DNA of 51,767 bases from Myxococcota bacterium (GCA_030748735.1 JASMLK010000016.1:1-51767); one strand, 5' to 3'; counted from the first letter of the stretch, positions 1-8,518 are shown. A program made the numbers and translations. The notes: generated by a model not told the origin, from the sequence alone.

Positions 1-595
1 CTTGCGGGTTCTGGCGGCGATCCTCGAGGATGTCTCGGATGTAGGTGGTGTATTCCGCAAACGCCTGCCCCGCCGCAGCCACGATCTCGGGATTGTCGAG
101 ATTCCCGTCTCCCAGGATCATCGCGTCGGACCATTGATGGAAGCGTTCGCGGTCTTCGCGGCGAATGCCGATCATCTCGGCGATCAAGAGCAAGGGCATC
201 GGAACCGCGATGTCGTCGACGAAGTCGCATTGTCCCTTCTTCGCGATCGCGTCGAGGGTTTCGGTCGCGATTTCGCGGAAGGTGCCTTCGAGCTTCTTCA
301 CCATGCGGGGGGTGAAGCCCTTGTTGATCAGCCTGCGCAGCTTTCCGTGCCGCGGTTCGTCTTCGTCGATCAAGCTGAGCTTGACCGAGATCCCGGGGCG
401 CACGCCGAAGCCCGAGCAGAAGACTTCGCTGTTTTTCGAAATGTGACTCACGAGGTCGAAGGTCGTCGCGACCCAATAGCCGCTCGTCTCGGACCAGAAG
501 AGCGGTTCGTTCTCGCGCAGCCATGCGAGCCGCTTTTCCATCTCGGGGGTCCAGTTGGCCGAATCGGTGAAGTTGGTATCGACGTTCGGGTCCAT
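1..595 (-). CDS. Cytochrome P450, N-terminal part (cut by window edge)
   Basis: The frame opens with ATG at 595 and runs off the window at position 1, giving 198 codons of the N-terminal half. The stretch EPRHGKLRRLINKGFTPRMV (about residues 78-97) is the C-helix region of bacterial class I P450s, and the following text (FREIATET, then a segment ending in RRQNPQ) fits helices D to G. The I-helix, ExxR and heme-Cys motifs lie outside the window. It resembles CYP125/142/124-like enzymes that hydroxylate sterol or terpenoid side chains by family style only. It would be a soluble monooxygenase that needs ferredoxin partners, which are not seen here. The TetR gene just upstream on the same strand (719-1339) may regulate it. 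Family confident, substrate unknown. Confidence 0.88.
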   Translation of the reverse strand, partial: MDPNVDTNFTDSANWTPEMEKRLAWLRENEPLFWSETSGYWVATTFDLVSHISKNSEVFCSGFGVRPGISVKLSLIDEDEPRHGKLRRLINKGFTPRMVKKLEGTFREIATETLDAIAKKGQCDFVDDIAVPMPLLLIAEMIGIRREDRERFHQWSDAMILGDGNLDNPEIVAAAGQAFAEYTTYIRDILEDRRQNPQ

Positions 596-718
596 CGGTT
601 TAGAGCTCCGCTATGTGCGCCAGGTCGACCACCAGAGTCGCCCGCGTGTGGGTTCGGACTTCGAAACGAGCGCCTACTTGCGAAGCGTCTTTCGAGGAGT
701 CGCTGGGGGTTGTGTCGA

Positions 719-1339
719 TCAGGCCTGCACGGCCTCCCAACCGAATTCGGCGGCCTGATAGATCGCCTTTTCGATCGGGTAGTCGGGTTGGGACAGCCAG
801 CTCGTCACCGTGGCGTTCAACATCCCAAGGATCATTTCGGCCAGGAAGTCGGCTGCGAGGTCTTCGCGCACTTCGCCGCTCTGCTGGCCTTCACGCAGCA
901 GCTCGGCGATGGGTTGATGCACACGAACCAGATACGGCGCCTCGAGCCCCTCGCTGTCACTTCTCACCATCGTGAGCGTGACTTCGCGCGCGATGCTGCG
1001 AGCTTCGGAGATGTCGGTGGCGGCCGCGGCGACGAAGCCCAGGAAGCGAGATCGCGCATCGGCGTCGCGCTCGAAGGCATGGTCGAGCAGCCCCTGCAGG
1101 TGGGCGATGACCGTGTTGGTCATCTCGATCAGGACGGCCTGCTTGTTCTGGAAGTGATTGAAGAAAGTGGCCGGCGCCACGTCGGCCGCGTCGGCGATCT
1201 GCTCCACGGTCGTCGCCTGGAAGCCCTGGCGCGTGAAGAGCCCGGTCGCGACGTCGAAGATGTGCTGATGCAACGCCTGCTTGCGCCGTTCTCGGCGGCC
1301 CGGAGGGGCCGCGACGGGCGGCGATTCAGCCCTCGGCAC
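719..1339 (-). CDS. TetR/AcrR family transcriptional regulator
   Basis: The N-terminal helix-turn-helix is clear (ATTVEQIADAADVAPATFFN followed by HFQNKQAVL), with a helical ligand-binding domain behind it. The family is typically about 200 residues. No ATG is available in frame. I chose the GTG at 1339 (206 aa), which leaves a short basic lead (PGRRERRKQALHQ) before the HTH; TTG codons at 1375 or 1429 are possible alternatives and none has a convincing ribosome binding site. The gene is codirectional with the P450, about 120 bp upstream of it, so control of the P450 by this repressor is plausible but inferred. The ligand is unknown. Confidence 0.85.
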   Translation of the reverse strand: MPRAESPPVAAPPGRRERRKQALHQHIFDVATGLFTRQGFQATTVEQIADAADVAPATFFNHFQNKQAVLIEMTNTVIAHLQGLLDHAFERDADARSRFLGFVAAAATDISEARSIAREVTLTMVRSDSEGLEAPYLVRVHQPIAELLREGQQSGEVREDLAADFLAEMILGMLNATVTSWLSQPDYPIEKAIYQAAEFGWEAVQA

Positions 1340-1465
1340 AGATGCGGGAGAACGAGGGTTCTTTGCGGGCGGCAATATTGGAGTCCTGACCAATCCTGGA
1401 TGACATGCCAAGCTTAGAGTCGGCTCCAAGAATCGTCAACTGGTCTACCGAACCGAAGCGTAAAA

Positions 1466-1504
1466 AGCCGGCCCTGCGAAGGCCGGCTCCCAGCCTGCGG
1501 GAGC
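1466..1504 (-). terminator. Tandem GC-rich hairpins, terminator-like on the minus strand
   Basis: A perfect 8-bp inverted repeat (AGCCGGCC at 1466-1473, GGCCGGCT at 1481-1488, 7-nt loop) overlaps a second one (GCTCCC at 1486-1491, GGGAGC at 1499-1504, 7-nt loop). Read on the minus strand the first hairpin is followed directly by a run of five T. That is the form of a rho-independent terminator, which would stop leftward transcription before the TetR/P450 genes. No minus-strand gene that it would serve is visible to its right; it may shield the TetR/P450 unit from antisense transcription of the next gene. Confidence 0.5.
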
Positions 1505-1590
1505 TAGGATCCCCGGCGCGGGCGCCCACCATCGGCAACGGCACCGCAACCACACCGACAACGAAGCAGCCCAGGTACGGAGATTTCCGC

Positions 1591-2799
1591 ATGCATCGCG
1601 ACCTTCCGCTCGAGCCCCGTCGTCTCTTCCGCTCCCATCGCTCGCGACGCGGTGCGCTGCGCGCGCTCGCGGTCGGCCTGGCCCTCACGCTGGCCGTCGC
1701 CTGCGTTTCCCCCCCGCCCCCGATCGAGGCCCTCGATGTCGAAGAGCTCACCCTCGCCGAGAACGAAGGCATCCGCATCAATCAGGCCCTGATCCTCTTC
1801 GACGCTTCGGGTTCGATGGAGGCGCGTTCCCATCGCTTCGAATCGACCCAAAACATCGCGTCGTCCTTCGCCATGGGCATGCCGGAGGGCGCATACGAGG
1901 CTGCGGTCGTGACTTTCGGGGGTGAAGACCTCGAAGTCGTCGACTTTGAACCCTTCGATCGCGACACCGTCGACAGCGCAGTCTTCGACAGCGAGCCGGG
2001 CGCCGTGAGCACCGACATCCCCGCCGTACTCGAAGAAGCCGCTGTGCTGCTCGCCGGGCGTACGGGCCGATCTGCGGTCATCGTCTTCAGCGACGGGGTC
2101 GCCCAACGCGACGGACGCAACCTCGGCGTGGATTCGTCGATCAAAGCCGCGCGCAGGCTCCAGATGAGCGTCGACGGCGAGGTCTGCTTCTACACCATCC
2201 AGTCGGGCGAAGATCCGCAGGGCACGGAACTGATGCAGGGCATCGCCGAGCTTTCGGGCTGTGGCCAACATCGGCTGCTCACCGACATCGCCGACGCCGA
2301 CGCCCTGCGCGAACTCCAGCAGGTGGTCTTCGTCGAAGAAGTCGCTCCGGTCGTGAGTGCCCCACCCCCGGTGGCCTTCGTCGATGAGGATGAAGACGGC
2401 GTCGAAGACGAAAGCGATGACTGCCTGGGCACGCCCGCCATGGCGAATGTGAACGACGTCGGTTGTTGGGTGCTCGACAGTTATACGTTCGATACGAAGA
2501 GGTACGAGATCCTCGAGAGCCAGTACCCCGCCCTCGACAAGGTCGCCGAGGTATTGAAGATGAACCCCGAACTGCGAATCCGGATCGATGGCCACACCGA
2601 TTCGACCGGCACCGATGAGTTCAACCAGACGCTGTCGGAAGACCGCGCTTCCGCCGTAGGCAACTACCTGGAGGAAGCGGGGATCGATCCCGAGCGACTC
2701 GAAACGAGGGGCTTCGGGACGAGCGCGCCGATCGACACGAACGACACGCCGGAAGGCAAAGCGCGCAATCGCCGCTGCCAGCTCACGGTGCTGCGCTGA
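1591..2799 (+). CDS. VWA-OmpA outer-membrane lipoprotein
   Basis: The 402-aa product starts with a basic N-terminus and hydrophobic segment ending in a lipobox (LAVAC, Cys38), so it is a predicted lipoprotein. Residues about 65-260 form a von Willebrand A domain with the MIDAS motif DASGS at 71-75 and a later SDG. A short acidic stretch (DEDEDGVEDESDDC) resembles a thrombospondin-type-3 calcium-binding turn. The last 80 residues are an OmpA-like peptidoglycan-binding domain (IDGHTDSTGTDEFN, then LSEDRASAV and NRRCQL). It probably tethers the outer membrane to peptidoglycan and displays a metal-dependent adhesion domain in the periplasm. I chose the ATG at 1591 because it is followed directly by the signal peptide; the frame is open further upstream but codes no domain there. 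Confidence 0.88.
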   Translation: MHRDLPLEPRRLFRSHRSRRGALRALAVGLALTLAVACVSPPPPIEALDVEELTLAENEGIRINQALILFDASGSMEARSHRFESTQNIASSFAMGMPEGAYEAAVVTFGGEDLEVVDFEPFDRDTVDSAVFDSEPGAVSTDIPAVLEEAAVLLAGRTGRSAVIVFSDGVAQRDGRNLGVDSSIKAARRLQMSVDGEVCFYTIQSGEDPQGTELMQGIAELSGCGQHRLLTDIADADALRELQQVVFVEEVAPVVSAPPPVAFVDEDEDGVEDESDDCLGTPAMANVNDVGCWVLDSYTFDTKRYEILESQYPALDKVAEVLKMNPELRIRIDGHTDSTGTDEFNQTLSEDRASAVGNYLEEAGIDPERLETRGFGTSAPIDTNDTPEGKARNRRCQLTVLR

Positions 2800-2839
2800 A
2801 GGCTCGCGCTCGCTCCGACAGCCGGCCGACTCGGTCGCG

Positions 2840-2980
2840 ATGGGGGTTCCCGCCTCGTGTGCGAGACGGGATCGCACGCCGAGTCGCTTTCGTGCGCTCA
2901 CGCACCCGGCCTTTCGCCTGCTCTTCGTTGCGTTCGTGATCAACCAGACGGGCTTCTGGATCTCGCACCTCTCGCTGCAA
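2840..2980 (+). pseudogene. MFS transporter N-terminal remnant
   Basis: The reading frame begins at an ATG and contains FRALTHPAFRLLFVAFVINQ followed by TGFWISHLSLQ, the first membrane helix and following loop typical of MFS_3-type (EntS-like) exporters. After residue 47 the similarity stops and the frame continues into unrelated sequence, so only about a tenth of a transporter remains. The next recognisable piece is a minus-strand PdxH tail, so a deletion probably joined two formerly separate loci here. Assignment rests on family recall, not on a search. Confidence 0.55.
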
Positions 2981-3076
2981 GCGCAGAATAGAACGGAAGA
3001 AGCGTGTCAGTCGTTTCCCGCACGAGCATCCGGCGGATCCACTGACGCGATCCCGGCACAATGTGCACGGCGCATC

Positions 3077-3319
3077 TCAGGGCTGAAGGCGCTGCACCTG
3101 CCAGGTCGACCACTCACCATCGCTGTCACGTTCACGTGACCACTGCGCGCGATCGTGAATACGCGCAGGCCGACTCACCCACAACTCGACGCTATCGGCC
3201 ACGAGCGTGAAGCCACCCCAATGGGGTGGGTGCGGGATCTCGACGTCTTGCGGGCCGTCGAGTTGCACGCCGAGACGACGCGCTTCGGCTTCGACCCTGG
3301 CCACCAGTGCTGCACGAGT
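3077..3319 (-). pseudogene. Pyridoxamine 5'-phosphate oxidase (PdxH) C-terminal remnant
   Basis: The minus-strand frame carries the PdxH C-terminal signature: IPHPPHWGGF, then VELWVSRPARIHDRAQW, and the terminal WQVQRLQP. This corresponds to roughly the last 75-80 residues of a protein of about 210. An in-frame TGA at 3320-3322 closes the frame upstream, and no FMN-binding N-terminal region (flavin and substrate-binding arginines) is recognisable between it and the next gene at 3452. The piece is therefore a decayed 3' end and should not be counted as a working vitamin B6 enzyme. Confidence 0.7.
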
Positions 3320-3451
3320 TCATCGCGTCAGTCCAGGCCAGTCGATGCGATGGAAAGCCCGCGACACCCTTCGCTGGCAACGCGCGTCGGCGGGTGCGAA
3401 TCTCTCGCTTCGCAGCGTTCCATCGCCGCGCCCCGCGCAGGAGTCCCCACG

Positions 3452-4396
3452 ATGAAGCCCTTCCGTTTCGGTGTGCAGTGCGCGCACCTTCCCGTCGAAC
3501 GCTGGCAAGCGGCGGCACAGCAGATCGAAGCCCTCGGCTATTCGACCGCCTTCATTCCAGACCACTTCACGACGCAGTGGGATCCGATGACGGCTCTCCC
3601 GGCCATCAGTACGGCGACGCAGTCGCTGAACGTCGGATCGCTCGTCTACGACATCGACTATCGCCATCCGGTCATCTACGCGAAGGCGGCGGCCACGCTG
3701 CATCTGCTTTCGGGTGGCCGCTTCGAATTCGGCGTCGGTGCGGGGTGGATGGAAACCGACTACGTCGAAGCCGGCATGCCCTACGACAGGCCGGGCGTTC
3801 GGATCGCGCGACTCGAAGAGGCGCTCGAGATCATCGTGTCGATGTGGCAGAACGAGCGCACGAGCTTCGAGGGCGAGTTCTATCAGGTACGCGAGATCGC
3901 ACAGGCCGCGCTGCTGCCGGAAGGGCAGCAGCCGAAGATCCTGATCGGCGGTGGCGGCAAGCGACTGCTCTCACTCGCCGGGCGACACGCCGACATCGTG
4001 GGCATCAACCCCGCGCTACCGGAAGGCCGTGTCACCGCGGCGACACCGGCGGACTCGTCACCCGAACGCATTCGCGAGAAGGTGTCCTGGGTGCGCGACG
4101 CGGCGACCAGGGCAGGACGCGACCCAGACGCGATCGAGTACAACGCACTCACCTTCGTCACGGCGATCACCGACGACCCGAAGCCGCTGCGCGAAAGCCT
4201 CGCGCAGTCGAGTGGCATGACGGTCGAGCAGGTCGCAGACTGCCCGCTCTTCCTCACCGGATCGGCAGGTGAGATCCGCGACCGACTCGAACGGCGGCGC
4301 GAAGAAACCGGCATCAGCTATACGGTGATCCAGGCGGGTGACGAGGCCCTGCTCGAGACCTTCGCAAAGGAAGTCCTCGAACCGCTCACTCGCTGA
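3452..4396 (+). CDS. LLM-class F420-type oxidoreductase (TIGR03621-like)
   Basis: The 314-aa protein is a luciferase-like monooxygenase-fold TIM barrel. Hallmarks are the opening KPFRFGVQ, the HFTTQWDPMTALPA segment and LSGGRFEFGVGAGWMETDY near residues 85-103, then RIARLEEALEII and a late PKILIGGGGKRLL. The order and wording match the MSMEG_2516/TIGR03621 group of probable F420-dependent enzymes. It would be cytoplasmic; the substrate is unknown. The start is the ATG at 3452, preceded by CAGGAG about 8 nt upstream; the longer open frame to the left has no family similarity. A second LLM gene follows 48 bp downstream and probably shares the transcript. Confidence 0.9.
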   Translation: MKPFRFGVQCAHLPVERWQAAAQQIEALGYSTAFIPDHFTTQWDPMTALPAISTATQSLNVGSLVYDIDYRHPVIYAKAAATLHLLSGGRFEFGVGAGWMETDYVEAGMPYDRPGVRIARLEEALEIIVSMWQNERTSFEGEFYQVREIAQAALLPEGQQPKILIGGGGKRLLSLAGRHADIVGINPALPEGRVTAATPADSSPERIREKVSWVRDAATRAGRDPDAIEYNALTFVTAITDDPKPLRESLAQSSGMTVEQVADCPLFLTGSAGEIRDRLERRREETGISYTVIQAGDEALLETFAKEVLEPLTR

Positions 4397-4444
4397 TCAC
4401 GACGCCGTCTCGCGTCCACGACGTACCGAAGAGAGGTCCAAGAA

Positions 4445-5356
4445 ATGCGCATCGGTATCAATGCATCCGGCATGCTCGGCAACCCCGACCTGTCGCGGCT
4501 CGAAGCGCAGATGCGAACCGCCGCAGAGCAGGGGTTCCATTCGTTCTGGCTCGCGCAAGCGACCACGATCGACGCACTGACGGTGATCGCCGCCCTCGGC
4601 CGCGATGTTCCGAACATCGAATTCGGCACCGCGGTCGTCCCCACGTATCCGCGCCACCCTTCGATGCTCGCCGCCCAGGCGATGACCGCCCAGGCCATCG
4701 TCGGCGGGCGCCTCACCCTCGGCGTCGGGCTTTCGCACAAGGTCTTGATCGAGGGCTACTACGGCATGTCCTTCGACAAACCCATCCGGCACATGCGCGA
4801 GTACCTGTCGATCTTGATGCCACTGGTCGACGCCGGATCGGTCGACTTCGAAGGGGAGACTCTCACCGGTCACGGTGCGATCACCATGCCGGCCGAAACG
4901 AAACCATGCGACGTGCTGGTCGCCGCACTCGGTAGCCAGATGCTTCGCCTCGCAGGTCATCGCACCGAAGGCACGGTGCTCTGGATGGTGGGAGAAAAGA
5001 CGATCGCCTCCCACATCGCACCGCGCATCCACGACGCGGCAGCGAAAGCCGGCCGGCCCGAGCCGCGCATCGTCGCAAGCCTGCCCATCTGCGTGACCGA
5101 AGACGAAGCGAACATTCGCAATCGTGCTGATCGGGCGTTCGCCATGTACGGACAATTGCCGTCGTACCGCGCGATGCTCGACCGCGAGGGAGCCGAGACC
5201 CCTACCGACGCGGGCATCTTCGGCAACGAGGCTTATGTTCGCGATCGCTTGAATGCGATCGCCGAAGCGGGCGCGACGGAGTTCTCTGCCGTCGAGTTCT
5301 GTCGGACCGACGACGAGCGCGAGAACACGCGCGAGCTCTTGCGCTCGTTTCTCTGA
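4445..5356 (+). CDS. LLM-class F420-type oxidoreductase (TIGR03564-like)
   Basis: The 303-aa product has the luciferase-like fold: MRIGINASG at the N-terminus, FHSFWLAQATTIDALTVIA, FGTAVVPTYPRHPSMLAAQA near residues 60-79, and GRLTLGVGLSHK. The combination of PTYPRHP with GLSH is typical of the MSMEG_4879/TIGR03564 group. A GAGAGG box sits about 11 nt before the ATG. It follows the preceding LLM gene by 48 bp and precedes an MFS permease by 117 bp, so the three may be one transcription unit for uptake and oxidation or reduction of a small molecule. Cofactor F420 versus FMN cannot be decided from sequence alone. Confidence 0.9.
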   Translation: MRIGINASGMLGNPDLSRLEAQMRTAAEQGFHSFWLAQATTIDALTVIAALGRDVPNIEFGTAVVPTYPRHPSMLAAQAMTAQAIVGGRLTLGVGLSHKVLIEGYYGMSFDKPIRHMREYLSILMPLVDAGSVDFEGETLTGHGAITMPAETKPCDVLVAALGSQMLRLAGHRTEGTVLWMVGEKTIASHIAPRIHDAAAKAGRPEPRIVASLPICVTEDEANIRNRADRAFAMYGQLPSYRAMLDREGAETPTDAGIFGNEAYVRDRLNAIAEAGATEFSAVEFCRTDDERENTRELLRSFL

Positions 5357-5473
5357 TCGGCAGCACGCGCGCTACCCACGGCGAACCGCGGCTTCACTGC
5401 GTCCCCCGACCGGCGGGATCCCGGCTAAGCTCTGCGTCCGCTTCCCCTTGCACGAGTTCTTTCTGGAGACGAC

Positions 5474-6724
5474 GTGTCCTACGCCTGGCTGATGGTCGCC
5501 ATCACCTTCCTGACCCATTTCCTCGCGATGGGCTTCGTCTTCTACTCAGCAGGGGTCTTCCTCCTGCCCCTACAAGAAGAGTTCGATGTTGGCCGTACCG
5601 AAATTGCGCTGATCGGATCGATCATGAGCATTGGCGGTGCCGTCGTCGCACCGTTCATCGGACGTTGGGTCGCGACCGGCTCGATCCGCTTCGCGATGAC
5701 CCTCGGCTGTCTGTGCCTCGGCGTCGCTTTCCTCGCTGGTTCTCGCGCCACCGAGTTGTGGCACCTCTTCGTCGTGTTCGGGCCCTTCGCGACGCTGGGG
5801 ATGTCGACGATGGGCGGCGTCACCACCCAGGCCCTGGTCGTCAATTGGTTCGAAGAAGACCGCGCGATGGCGCTCGGGATCTCCATGGTGGGTATTTCTG
5901 CTTCGGGCTTCGTGATCCCGCCGATCGCAACAGCGCTCACCCAGGCAGAAGGCTGGCGTTACGCGTACGAGATGTTCGGCCTCGCGAGCCTCGCGATCAC
6001 ACCCATCGTCTTCTTCACGGTGGTGAGCCGCCCCGAAGAGCGCGAAGCCCGCAAAGCCAACGCCGAAGAGCCCGTGTTTCGTCCCGCACCCGATGGCGCC
6101 GAGTTCTCCACGCGCGATGCGCTGAGGGAACGCAACCTCTGGACGATCGCGATCGCGAGCGGCCTTTCCTTCATGGTGACGGGCGCCATCATGCTGCACA
6201 TCGCCGCGGCCGGGATCGGTGCAGGGCTCTCGGAAAACCGCGCCGCGTTCCTGATCAGCGCGGCGGCCGTCGGTGCTGCCACTGCAAAGATCGCGTTCGG
6301 TTGGCTTGCGGGGAAGATCGGAGAATTGCGCGCGGTGCAGATCGCCTTTGCCGCACAAGGACTCGGCGTACTGGCGCTCAACTTCACCACGGGCTTCGAG
6401 CCCTTCATCGCCGCCGCAGCCGTCGCTGGCCTCGGCCTCGGCGGGGTCGCCCCGCTCGCTGCAGCACTGCTCGCGCGTGCTTTCGGTCAGGCAGCGTTCG
6501 GGCCGATGATGGGGCTGATGACGCCGATCATGATTCCCTTCCAGGCGAGCGGGGCCCCGATCGCCGGCGGCATCTACGACACGACGAATCGCTACGAGCT
6601 CGCGTGGTACGCCGGCACGGTTGTGATGTTGTGTGCGATCGTCGTTGTCTCACTCCTGCGCCTGCCGGGCGACGAACCCCTCGCCGCCGTCGGGGCGGAA
6701 GCCCAGCCGGCCGAGTCGAGCTGA
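5474..6724 (+). CDS. MFS transporter (permease)
   Basis: The 416-aa protein is almost entirely hydrophobic with about 12 predicted membrane segments and the central basic loop expected between helices 6 and 7 (SRPEEREARKANAEEP, about residues 186-201). Conserved features such as GFVFYSAGVFLLPLQEEF in helix 1 and its loop, and WLAGKIG in the second half, fit the oxalate/monocarboxylate-type (OFA-like, MCT-like) branch of MFS. The start is a GTG at 5474 with TGGAGA about 8 nt upstream. Position behind two LLM oxidoreductases suggests import of an organic acid used by this cluster; the substrate is not determinable. Confidence 0.88.
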   Translation: MSYAWLMVAITFLTHFLAMGFVFYSAGVFLLPLQEEFDVGRTEIALIGSIMSIGGAVVAPFIGRWVATGSIRFAMTLGCLCLGVAFLAGSRATELWHLFVVFGPFATLGMSTMGGVTTQALVVNWFEEDRAMALGISMVGISASGFVIPPIATALTQAEGWRYAYEMFGLASLAITPIVFFTVVSRPEEREARKANAEEPVFRPAPDGAEFSTRDALRERNLWTIAIASGLSFMVTGAIMLHIAAAGIGAGLSENRAAFLISAAAVGAATAKIAFGWLAGKIGELRAVQIAFAAQGLGVLALNFTTGFEPFIAAAAVAGLGLGGVAPLAAALLARAFGQAAFGPMMGLMTPIMIPFQASGAPIAGGIYDTTNRYELAWYAGTVVMLCAIVVVSLLRLPGDEPLAAVGAEAQPAESS

Positions 6725-6743
6725 TCACAGCGGCTCGCGTCGA

Positions 6744-7703
6744 CTACGCGCCGAGCCGGCGCCCGAGTACCGCGAGGACCTCGTTCGCATTGCGACGCGT
6801 TGCATCCGCTCCGGGCATCAGTGCAGAGCCATGGAAGGTGCCGGGGTAGCTGTGAAGCTCGACCGATACACCGGCTTGCATCAGCCCCATCGCGTAGAAG
6901 ATGCCCTCGTCGCGCAACGGATCGAATTCCATGGTCGAGATGTAGGCCGGCGGCAACCCCGAAAGATCCTTGGCCCGCGCGGGTGCGGCGTAGGGAGAGA
7001 CTTCGCCCGTATGGTTCGGGCCGAGATAGTGGCGCCAGCTCCATTCCGCGTTGGGAAGGTTCCAAAGCGGTGTGTCGGTGAACGCCTCCATCGACGGCGT
7101 AGCGAGGCGGTCGTCGAGCTCGGGGATCTCGAGTAGCTGGAAGCACAGTTTCGGTCCGTCGCGGTCTCGCGCCATCAGGGCACACCCCGCAGCGAGACCA
7201 CCGCCAGCGCTCTGACCCGCAATCGCGAGACGTTCGATGTCGATCCCCAGCTCACCGGCGTTGTCGGCTGTCCAGCAGAGCGCGGCGTAGCAGTCTTCGA
7301 TGCCGGCCGGAAAGGGATCTTCCGGGGCCAGGCGGTAGTTGGTCGATACCACGACCGCGCCGAGCTCACCGCAGACCCGCTCGCACCAGGGATCCATCAT
7401 CTCGAGATCGCCCACCATGAAGCCACCGCCGTGGATCTCGAACACACAGGGGCGCGGCCCGCTCGCCGCCGCACGCGGGCGATAGATGCGAACCGCCACG
7501 TCGGGTGCACCCTCGGGTCCCGCCACGTTGCGGTCTTCGCTCTCGACATCATCGCGCTTCGGCGGTGGCCCGCCATCACCGAACGCGGCGTAGCGCTGCA
7601 TGTTGCGCGCCTCCTGCACCTTCTCGACCGTGGAGAAGTCGGTGACGGTGGGGAGCAAGGCGATGATGGCTTCGAAGTCGGGGTCGTACTGGCGTTGGGT
7701 CAT
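6744..7703 (-). CDS. Alpha/beta hydrolase, hormone-sensitive-lipase family esterase
   Basis: The 319-aa protein shows the HSL family layout: oxyanion-hole motif HGGGF at 91-95, nucleophile elbow GQSAGG at 163-168 (Ser165), catalytic acid in EFDPLRDEG (Asp261) and His291 in YPGTFHG. Between them YRLAPEDPFPAGIEDCYAAL is the classic HSL stretch. It is a cytoplasmic carboxylesterase acting on short to medium chain esters. It is transcribed convergently toward the MFS gene and divergently from the secreted repeat protein at 7901, with 197 bp between the two starts holding both promoters. Confidence 0.93.
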   Translation of the reverse strand: MTQRQYDPDFEAIIALLPTVTDFSTVEKVQEARNMQRYAAFGDGGPPPKRDDVESEDRNVAGPEGAPDVAVRIYRPRAAASGPRPCVFEIHGGGFMVGDLEMMDPWCERVCGELGAVVVSTNYRLAPEDPFPAGIEDCYAALCWTADNAGELGIDIERLAIAGQSAGGGLAAGCALMARDRDGPKLCFQLLEIPELDDRLATPSMEAFTDTPLWNLPNAEWSWRHYLGPNHTGEVSPYAAPARAKDLSGLPPAYISTMEFDPLRDEGIFYAMGLMQAGVSVELHSYPGTFHGSALMPGADATRRNANEVLAVLGRRLGA

Positions 7704-7900
7704 GCCGTCGAAGCTATGTCATCGGCTTTCGGTCGTCACTCGCATTGGGCTGCGGGGGCCCATGGCGCGAAACTCCCCCTGGTGTACGAACGAGCAGCGC
7801 GCAGTGGTAGACTCCGCCCCTCACTGCGCCCGATGCACGACTGCATCTCGAACATCCCGCTCGCCGACCCGACCCGTCGGCGCCGACCCCGGAGATCCTC

Positions 7901-8509
7901 ATGAAGCTCGCACGCCCCAGTTCCCGGCAAGCCCTGCGCTCGCTCGTCTACACCCTGGCCCTCTCATTCGCGGTCGTCTTCTGGGCGTCCCCCTCCCTTG
8001 CTGATTCCCACGGCGAGGAGGCGACGATCCAACTCGGCTCCGACGACCTCGGCAAGAGCCGAGAAGAACTCGGCGACCGCAGCCTTGCGAAAGAGAGCGA
8101 GGCGAAGGCCGCCGCGGACGACCAGACAGACAAGCCACAGGGAAAGCGCGGGAAGGACGGCAAGTGCAAGAAGTGCGGAAAGAAAGGTGAGTGCAAGGGC
8201 AAGGACGGCCAGTGCCCGCTCGGCAAGAAGGGCGAGTGCAAGGGCAAGGACGGCGAGTGCCCGATGAAGAAGGCCGGAGCGTGCAAGGGCAAAGACGGCG
8301 AGTGCCCCTTGAAGAAGGCTGGCGTGTGCAAGGGCAAGGACGGCCAGTGCCCGATGAAGAAGGGTGGGGGCTGCTGCAAGAAGGGCAAGCAACACAAGAA
8401 GGGCAAGCGCATGGGCTACCAGCGATGCGTCGATGCTTCGATCCTCGCGGGCAATGGCCGCGACGAATCCACCCGCGTGTGTCGCGCGGCATTCCCGAAC
8501 GGATCCTGA
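7901..8509 (+). CDS. Secreted lysine- and cysteine-rich repeat protein
   Basis: The 202-aa product starts with a signal peptide (basic N-region, hydrophobic residues about 13-28, cleavage likely after SLA-DS near residue 36). A mixed-charge segment follows (37-95). Residues 96-155 are four tandem 15-residue repeats with the pattern G-x-C-K-G-K-D-G-x-C-P-x-x-K-x, each with two Cys spaced C-x6-C. A basic GGCCKKGKQHKKGK segment and a tail with two more Cys (176 and 194) complete it. I do not recognise the family. Regular Cys pairs in a Lys-rich export protein suggest metal binding or disulfide-bonded surface material; this is inference. The start is the ATG at 7901; the FMO gene begins 10 bp after the stop. 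Confidence 0.8.
   Translation: MKLARPSSRQALRSLVYTLALSFAVVFWASPSLADSHGEEATIQLGSDDLGKSREELGDRSLAKESEAKAAADDQTDKPQGKRGKDGKCKKCGKKGECKGKDGQCPLGKKGECKGKDGECPMKKAGACKGKDGECPLKKAGVCKGKDGQCPMKKGGGCCKKGKQHKKGKRMGYQRCVDASILAGNGRDESTRVCRAAFPNGS
8186..8365 (+). repeat. Four tandem 45-bp coding repeats
   Basis: Within the secreted protein gene a 45-bp unit is repeated four times head to tail without spacer, encoding residues 96-110, 111-125, 126-140 and 141-155. The core tgcaagggcaaagacgg or a near variant recurs in each copy, while the third to fifth codons from the unit end differ (LGK, MKK, LKK, MKK). Copies are close at DNA level, so the array probably grew by recent slippage or unequal recombination and may vary in number between strains. 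Confidence 0.85.
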
Positions 8510-8518
8510 CACAGCGCA

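Noticed and set aside
2..1417. Long open frame on the plus strand opposite the P450 and TetR genes
   Set aside because: Its composition is Arg/Gly-rich and the true P450 and TetR motifs are on the minus strand; it is a shadow of high-GC coding DNA.
1504..2943. Long open frame antisense to the VWA-OmpA gene
   Set aside because: The plus strand carries lipobox, MIDAS and OmpA motifs; the antisense frame has no recognisable domain.
3320..3322. In-frame TGA upstream of the PdxH remnant as a second selenocysteine site
   Set aside because: The position is not a Cys in the family, upstream sequence does not look like PdxH, and the gene is plainly broken.
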